A stretch of 5,156 nt of DNA from Acidobacteriota bacterium (lineage in GTDB: Bacteria > Acidobacteriota > Terriglobia > Terriglobales > Acidobacteriaceae), in the NCBI GenBank assembly GCA_021851625.1, contig JAJZCX010000138.1:1-5156 (forward strand), in the 5' to 3' direction. The notes under the pieces were generated by a model. It was not told the origin of the DNA. It worked only from the letters and a program-made list of their open reading frames with translations, and did no database searches. The translations under genes and the position numbers were made by a program. Within the stretch, counting starts at the first letter, position 1. The number at the start of each line of letters is the position of its first letter. This document shows positions 1-5,156 of the stretch, piece by piece.

Positions 1-227
1 CCCTGCTGCTGCAATACCCCGGCAACAGCAAAGCCCCGGCAGCCATGCTGCGCCAGGGCCAGTGCCTGCTGGCGCTCGGCAAGCGGGACGCGGCCATTCA
101 CCAATTCCACGCGCTGATCCAGCGTTACCCAAAAACACCAGAGGCCGTCCAAGCCCACAGCAAGTTGGACGCCATCGCCAACCATCCCCAGCCCGAGGCC
201 AAACCCACGGCGGGCCATTCGTTCTAG
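1..227 (+). CDS. C-terminal end of a TPR-repeat protein, YbgF/CpoB-like (5' partial)
   Basis: The reading frame is open from base 3 and ends at TAG 225-227, giving 74 visible residues; the true start lies upstream of the window. The visible part looks like the last TPR units of a YbgF/CpoB-type protein: 'YPGNSKAPAAMLRQGQCLLALGK' spans the helix-turn-helix, followed by 'AAIHQFHALIQRYPKTPEA', with the F..YP..P.A spacing usual for these repeats. It ends in a Pro/Lys-rich tail (HPQPEAKPTAGHSF). In Proteobacteria CpoB is periplasmic and links the Tol-Pal system with septal peptidoglycan synthesis; in other phyla such proteins are often just called tol-pal system or tetratricopeptide proteins. The internal ATG at 45 falls inside a repeat and is not a plausible start. 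A BamD-like or generic TPR lipoprotein remains possible because the N-terminus is missing. The family call is fairly secure, the function only inferred. Confidence 0.72.
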   Translation, partial: LLLQYPGNSKAPAAMLRQGQCLLALGKRDAAIHQFHALIQRYPKTPEAVQAHSKLDAIANHPQPEAKPTAGHSF

Positions 228-234
228 TCTGAAT

Positions 235-267
235 CCAGGCCGCCGCGCCCCCTGCCGACGGCCTTGG
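235..267 (+). terminator. Weak candidate terminator hairpin after the TPR gene
   Basis: Arms 235-242 (CCAGGCCG) and 259-267 (CGGCCTTGG) can pair with a single bulged T, leaving a 16-nt C-rich loop. It starts 8 bases after the upstream stop codon. What follows is AT-rich (AAATTCG...ATATTTTC) but not a clean T tract, so intrinsic termination is only a possibility. Confidence 0.28.
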
Positions 268-315
268 CAAATTCGTTCATATTTTCGTCCTCGGAGTGCC
301 TTGCGGAGTACCCTC

Positions 316-344
316 TTCCGAATTGTCTTCCACTCTGCTATAAC
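316..344 (+). promoter_or_regulatory. Candidate promoter for the DoxX-family gene
   Basis: TATAAC at 339-344 is a 5/6 match to a -10 box. With a 17-bp spacer, TTCCGA at 316-321 is a weak (3/6) -35. Transcription would start near 350, giving a leader of about 48 nt before the ATG at 398. The gap to the upstream gene (170 bp) also suggests an independent transcript. Assigned by eye only. Confidence 0.35.
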
Positions 345-360
345 TTAGGCCACTCTAAGT
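343..360. repeat. Perfect 6-bp inverted repeat overlapping the DoxX-gene -10 box
   Basis: ACTTAG (343-348) and CTAAGT (355-360) are perfect inverted repeats separated by GCCACT. The left arm overlaps the end of the candidate -10 box and the right arm covers the expected start of transcription. This is where an operator for a dimeric repressor would be, though six-base dyads also occur by chance. Confidence 0.4.
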
Positions 361-385
361 ATTGGCACCACCTTCATCCGCTAAT

Positions 386-390
386 AGGAG
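386..390 (+). promoter_or_regulatory. Shine-Dalgarno AGGAG that decides the DoxX start
   Basis: AGGAG lies 7 bases before the ATG at 398. The alternative upstream in-frame start, TTG at 362, has no comparable site before it. This favours the 154-residue protein over a 166-residue one. Confidence 0.8.
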
Positions 391-397
391 ACACGTC

Positions 398-862
398 ATG
401 CTGTGCAAGATTACGGCAACTACAAATGATTACGCACTCACCATCGCCCGGCTCATTCTCGGCCTTGTGTTTTTCATGCACGGCGCGCAGTTGACCTTGG
501 GTTGGTTCGGCGGCTACACCTTTCCCGGAACCGTTCACATGTTTCAAGTCGGCATGGGTATTCCCGCACCGCTGGCCGCGTTGGCGATTCTCGCCCAGTT
601 CCTCGGCGGCCTTGGCCTGCTGGTGGGCCTGTTTACCCGCATCGCTGTCATCGGCATCGCTGTGGATATGGTCGTCGCCGTCTTCATGTATCACATCCAC
701 GTTGGCTTCTTTATGAACTGGGGAGGCGTGTTGCATGGCGAAGGTTATGAGTACCACCTGCTGGTGCTGGCCCTTTGCGCGCTGCTCTTCCTCAAAGGCT
801 CTGGCGCATTGTCGTTGGATGGAATACTGCTGAGCCACTGCAAAAAAAACGCAGAAGCCTAA
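398..862 (+). CDS. DoxX-family integral membrane protein
   Basis: A 154-residue hydrophobic protein with about four membrane segments, roughly residues 12-31, 56-78, 80-98 and 118-134. Family marks of DoxX are visible: 'ARLILGLVFFMHGAQ' followed by a 'WFGGY' loop in the first segment, 'AQFLGGLGLLVGLFTR' in the second, and 'GFFMNW...GEGYEYHLL' before the last. Length is normal for the family. DoxX proteins sit in the cytoplasmic membrane; most are uncharacterised. Relatives include the DoxD subunit of archaeal thiosulfate:quinone oxidoreductase and a mycobacterial DoxX reported to associate with superoxide dismutase and a thiosulfate sulfurtransferase, so a redox role is often assumed but not shown here. 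The ATG at 398 was chosen for its AGGAG site. The gene appears monocistronic: its own candidate promoter lies upstream and a strong hairpin terminator follows 34 bases after the stop. The family is secure; the molecular function is unknown. Confidence 0.88.
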   Translation: MLCKITATTNDYALTIARLILGLVFFMHGAQLTLGWFGGYTFPGTVHMFQVGMGIPAPLAALAILAQFLGGLGLLVGLFTRIAVIGIAVDMVVAVFMYHIHVGFFMNWGGVLHGEGYEYHLLVLALCALLFLKGSGALSLDGILLSHCKKNAEA

Positions 863-895
863 ACTGTATTTAGTTAAAAAAATTTCCGCAGAATG

Positions 896-928
896 CAAAA
901 AGGACGCGAGTACATCGCGTCCTTTTTG
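896..928. terminator. Bidirectional intrinsic terminator between converging genes
   Basis: A perfect 14-bp stem: left arm 896-909 (C, five A, then GGACGCGA), 5-nt loop GTACA at 910-914, right arm 915-928 (TCGCGTCC, five T, G). The run of A before and T after the GC-rich core makes it an intrinsic terminator read from either strand. It lies between the DoxX stop (862, plus strand) and the E1 stop (950, minus strand) and can serve both. Confidence 0.92.
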
Positions 929-949
929 TTTTGCTGATACTTTTTCCGC

Positions 950-3139
<2,190 letters not shown>

Positions 3140-3151
3140 GCCTGCCTGCCG

Positions 3152-3156
3152 CCTCC
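3152..3156 (-). promoter_or_regulatory. Possible Shine-Dalgarno of the E1 gene, unusually distant
   Basis: On the minus strand GGAGG (plus-strand CCTCC) lies 12 bases before the ATG at 3139, longer than the usual 5-9. A weaker AGGCAGG run lies closer to the ATG. The start at 3139 is therefore supported mainly by promoter position and by where homology-like sequence begins, not by an ideal ribosome binding site. Confidence 0.4.
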
Positions 3157-3178
3157 GCAAAATGTGCTGTCCCGCTAT

Positions 3179-3189
3179 GGTATTGTACC
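3179..3189. repeat. Small dyad GGTA-TTG-TACC covering the E1 -10 box
   Basis: GGTA (3179-3182) and TACC (3186-3189) are inverted around TTG. The dyad overlaps the minus-strand TACAAT. The sequence TTGTACCGG at 3183-3191 recurs exactly at 3373-3381 just before the hppA ribosome binding site. A shared operator is conceivable but unproven. Confidence 0.3.
3182..3187 (-). promoter_or_regulatory. Candidate -10 box (TACAAT) of the E1 gene
   Basis: On the minus strand TACAAT matches the -10 consensus at 5 of 6 positions. Transcription would begin near 3175, leaving about 36 nt before the ATG at 3139. No good -35 lies 16-18 bp upstream (TGGCGG at best), so an activator or another sigma factor may be involved if this is real. 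Confidence 0.4.
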
Positions 3190-3244
3190 GGCTTCCCTGC
3201 ACCACCGCCACAGCCGTATCTGCTCGGAAAAATTCACCGCGGGG

Positions 3245-3274
3245 TTGACCCTCGTTTTTCCGCCATGCTCTAAT
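3245..3274 (+). promoter_or_regulatory. Candidate extended -10 promoter for hppA
   Basis: TTGACC (3245-3250, 5/6 match to -35) and TCTAAT (3269-3274, 5/6 match to -10) are separated by 18 bp, and the -10 is preceded by TGC (3266-3268), the extended -10 element. This is the best promoter-like site in the window. Start of transcription would be near 3281, giving an hppA leader of about 120 nt. Confidence 0.62.
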
Positions 3275-3301
3275 AGCGCGGTTCCTGTCTTATGGGCTTC
3301 C

Positions 3302-3337
3302 GGCCATCGCCGCCATTGGAAATCGCGGCGTTGCGGC
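3302..3337 (+). promoter_or_regulatory. GC-rich hairpin in the hppA leader
   Basis: An inner stem CGCCGC (3308-3313) with GCGGCG (3325-3330) closes an 11-nt loop, and an outer stem GGCC (3302-3305) with GGCC (3334-3337) extends it across a small internal loop. It lies in the predicted 5' leader about 65 nt before the start codon. No T tract follows, so it is not a simple terminator; I do not recognise a known riboswitch. Confidence 0.35.
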
Positions 3338-3368
3338 CAAAAACTGCCCAGACCATGGAACCAAGTAC

Positions 3369-3381
3369 CCGGTTGTACCGG
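3369..3381. repeat. Dyad CCGGT-TGT-ACCGG just before the hppA ribosome binding site
   Basis: Perfect 5-bp inverted arms (3369-3373 and 3377-3381) around TGT, ending 9 bases before the GGAGG. In RNA it could fold into a short hairpin; in DNA it could be a protein site. It shares TTGTACCGG with the dyad at the divergent E1 promoter. Confidence 0.35.
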
Positions 3382-3390
3382 AGCTTTTCT

Positions 3391-3395
3391 GGAGG
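3391..3395 (+). promoter_or_regulatory. Strong Shine-Dalgarno that sets a TTG start for hppA
   Basis: GGAGG is followed by six bases and then the in-frame TTG at 3402. The next candidate, ATG at 3429, is preceded by no purine-rich site at suitable distance. The TTG start is therefore preferred. Confidence 0.75.
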
Positions 3396-3401
3396 AACAT
3401 C

Positions 3402-5156
3402 TTGGAAGCCTTGTTAGCGAATGCGGCCATGCTGCTGTTGCAAACCACGCCCGATGCCGCATCATCCGCCGCATCCACTGCTGCATCCCACGCCACAACC
3501 TGTGCCGATGCGAACTACCTATGGGGTGCGCTCGCCGTTGCCGTGCTGGCCTTGCTGGTCGCCTTTCTCTTCTCCCGTTCCGTGCTCGCCTCGGACAGCG
3601 GCACGGAGGAGATGCAGGCCATCTCCAACGCCATTCGTGAAGGCGCAGAAGCCTTCATGCGCCGTCAGTACACCACCATTGGCGCGCTGGCACTGGTGAT
3701 CGCCGCTGTGTTGTACGCGGGCTATCACATGTACGGACGCACTGCCCCCTACGCCGGCATGACCGTTGTCAGCTTCCTCATCGGAGCCATCTGCTCAGCC
3801 ATTGCCGGCTACACCGGCATGTACGTCTCCATTCGCGCCAACATCCGCACCGCCAGCGCCGCGCGCACCAGCCTGAATCGCGCCTTGCAACTGGCCCTGC
3901 GCGGCGGAGCCGTTACCGGCCTGGTCGTCGTCGCGCTCTCGTTGATCGGCGTCGGCCTGCTCTTTCTCCTCTTTGGTGGCATTCACAATCCCCGCGAGGT
4001 TCCCTATCGCCTCGTCGGCTTTGGCTTTGGAGCCTCGCTGGTCGCCCTCTTCGCACAGCTCGGCGGCGGCATCTATACCAAGGCAGCCGATGTGGGCGCA
4101 GACTTGGTGGGCAAGGTCGAAGCGGGCATTCCCGAAGACGATCCGCGCAACCCCGCCGTCATTGCCGACCTGGTCGGCGACAACGTGGGCGACTGCGCAG
4201 GTCGCGGTGCCGACCTCTTCGAATCCACTGCGGCGGAAAACGTTGGCGCCATGATCCTCGGCGCGGCGCTCTATCCCGTCTTTGGCATCAAGGGCATTCT
4301 CTTCCCGCTGATCGTGCACGCCATTAACTTGATCGCCAGCGTCATCGGCGTCAGCGTCGTACGCTGCGGCGAACAGGAAGACCCCATGCACGCGCTCGAT
4401 CGCGGCTATATAGTCACCACGCTGCTCGCGCTGGCTGGCTTTGCCGTCGCCGTGCACTTCATGCTGGGCGGGCGCTGGTGGCTCTTTGTCAGCGGCGTTG
4501 TCGGCATCGTGACCTCTTTCCTCTTCGTGCGCATTACGGAGTACTACACCGAGTGCCGCTATCGCCCGGTGCAATCCATCGCCAAAGCCTCGCTGACCGG
4601 CCCGGCCACAAACATCATCAGCGGCTTGGCCGTGGGCATGGAAACGCCCGCACTGCCCGCCATCGTCATCAGCGCAGCACTGCTGCTGAGCTACTACTGC
4701 GGCCTGCGCGGCTTGGCGGACGTGCACGGAATCGCTAGCTACGCCAAGGGCATCTATGGCACGGCGATTGCCACCATGGGCATGCTCTCGTCGGCGGCCT
4801 ACATTCTGGCCATGGATACCTTCGGCCCCATCACCGACAACGCGGGCGGCATCATTGAAATGTCCAATCAGCCGGAGGAGATTCGCCGCAAAACCGACCT
4901 GCTCGACGCCGCGGGCAACACCACCAAGGCGCTCACCAAGGGCTACGCCATCGGCTCGGCGGCACTGGCCGCGTTTCTGCTCTTCTCCGCATACATGGAA
5001 GAGATTCGCGGCATCGTTGCCGACAAGGTTGCCTATGCGGGCGGATATATGCCGCCCGACTGGCAATTCACCAACGTCAATCTGGCCAGCGTCCCCGTCT
5101 TTGTCGGCGCACTGCTGGGCGCGATGCTGGTCTTCCTGTTCTCCTCGCTGGCCATT
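3402..5156 (+). CDS. hppA: Membrane-bound proton-translocating pyrophosphatase, potassium-independent type (3' partial)
   Basis: The frame is open for 585 codons to the window edge. It encodes a multi-pass inner-membrane pump that hydrolyses pyrophosphate and drives protons out of the cytoplasm. Visible family motifs: GTEEMQAISNAIREGAEAF at 67-85, the first substrate-binding segment GGGIYTKAADVGADLVGKVE at 221-240 followed by EDDPRNP at 245-251 and GDNVGDCAGRGADLFES at 259-275, the RPVQSIAKASLTGPATNII stretch at 388-406, and DTFGPITDNAGG at 472-483 leading to GNTTKALTKG at 505-514. Lys509 and Thr512 match the potassium-independent class, which pumps protons rather than sodium. Arg268 stands where the family usually has Met. 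Compared with Rhodospirillum rubrum-type enzymes, about 33 extra Ala/Thr-rich residues precede the first membrane segment (about 39-58). Family length of about 650-800 implies that roughly the last 100 or more residues lie beyond the window. It is transcribed divergently from the E1 gene, with its own promoter and a leader of about 120 nt. Confidence 0.96.
   Translation, partial: MEALLANAAMLLLQTTPDAASSAASTAASHATTCADANYLWGALAVAVLALLVAFLFSRSVLASDSGTEEMQAISNAIREGAEAFMRRQYTTIGALALVIAAVLYAGYHMYGRTAPYAGMTVVSFLIGAICSAIAGYTGMYVSIRANIRTASAARTSLNRALQLALRGGAVTGLVVVALSLIGVGLLFLLFGGIHNPREVPYRLVGFGFGASLVALFAQLGGGIYTKAADVGADLVGKVEAGIPEDDPRNPAVIADLVGDNVGDCAGRGADLFESTAAENVGAMILGAALYPVFGIKGILFPLIVHAINLIASVIGVSVVRCGEQEDPMHALDRGYIVTTLLALAGFAVAVHFMLGGRWWLFVSGVVGIVTSFLFVRITEYYTECRYRPVQSIAKASLTGPATNIISGLAVGMETPALPAIVISAALLLSYYCGLRGLADVHGIASYAKGIYGTAIATMGMLSSAAYILAMDTFGPITDNAGGIIEMSNQPEEIRRKTDLLDAAGNTTKALTKGYAIGSAALAAFLLFSAYMEEIRGIVADKVAYAGGYMPPDWQFTNVNLASVPVFVGALLGAMLVFLFSSLAI

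Noticed and set aside
362..397. Upstream TTG start of the DoxX protein at 362
   Set aside because: There is no Shine-Dalgarno before it, and the AGGAG before ATG 398 lies inside this stretch, so the shorter protein is preferred.
228..397. Possible small gene or RNA between the TPR gene and the DoxX gene
   Set aside because: The only coherent signals are a weak hairpin, promoter-like boxes and one dyad; no frame with a ribosome binding site and no tRNA or known RNA fold was seen.
374..898. Open frame of 174 codons on the minus strand opposite the DoxX gene
   Set aside because: The plus strand carries a clear DoxX protein with its own ribosome binding site; the reverse frame is low-complexity and His/Gln/Ala rich, and its beginning lies inside the terminator-side region.
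3140..3211. N-terminal extension of the E1 protein from GTG at 3211
   Set aside because: The extra 24 residues have no E1 similarity that I can see, contain the candidate -10 box TACAAT, and the GTG lacks a good ribosome binding site.
3795..5066. Open frame of 423 codons on the minus strand opposite hppA
   Set aside because: It is exactly antisense to a pyrophosphatase with all family motifs. Its translation is dominated by Gly, Ala, Asp, Gln and Val without any fold-like hydrophobic pattern, as expected for a mirror frame of a GC-rich membrane protein gene.

Overview
The window carries four protein-coding genes from a moderately GC-rich bacterial chromosome and no mobile element, CRISPR array or RNA gene that I can support. 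A Gram-negative bacterium is suggested by the tail of a YbgF/CpoB-like TPR protein. The single-chain E1 alpha-beta dehydrogenase and the style of the other proteins bring Acidobacteriota to mind, but that placement is an inference from general resemblance, not something demonstrated here.

Layout: (1) bases 1-227, plus strand, hold the last 74 codons of a TPR/outer-membrane-assembly protein. (2) A 170-bp gap holds a weak hairpin, a candidate promoter and a perfect dyad. It leads to a small DoxX-family membrane protein at 398-862, plus strand. (3) A perfect 14-bp-stem hairpin with A and T tracts on its two sides (896-928) sits between two converging genes and should terminate both. (4) 950-3139, minus strand, is one 729-residue protein combining the alpha and beta subunits of a thiamine-diphosphate 2-oxoacid dehydrogenase E1. 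(5) A 262-bp divergent intergenic region (3140-3401) holds a good extended -10 promoter for the right-hand gene, a TACAAT -10 for the left-hand gene, a GC-rich leader hairpin and two related small dyads. (6) 3402 to the window end, plus strand, is a membrane-bound proton-pumping pyrophosphatase (hppA). It starts at a TTG codon behind a strong Shine-Dalgarno and is cut off after 585 codons.

The genes do not form one obvious operon. The E1 enzyme feeds acyl-CoA into central metabolism once an E2 and E3, not present here, complete the complex. The pyrophosphatase recovers pyrophosphate energy as a proton gradient. The two are divergently transcribed from a compact shared control region, which allows but does not prove co-regulation. 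No gene-free stretch exceeds 300 bp.

The most interesting points are residue-level. The E1 metal-binding motif reads GEG instead of GDG, and its usual Asn-Asn pair reads Asp-Asn. The pyrophosphatase carries the lysine signature of the potassium-independent class and an arginine in its normally methionine-containing GDxAGMGAD motif. I do not see a convincing undescribed system in this window.
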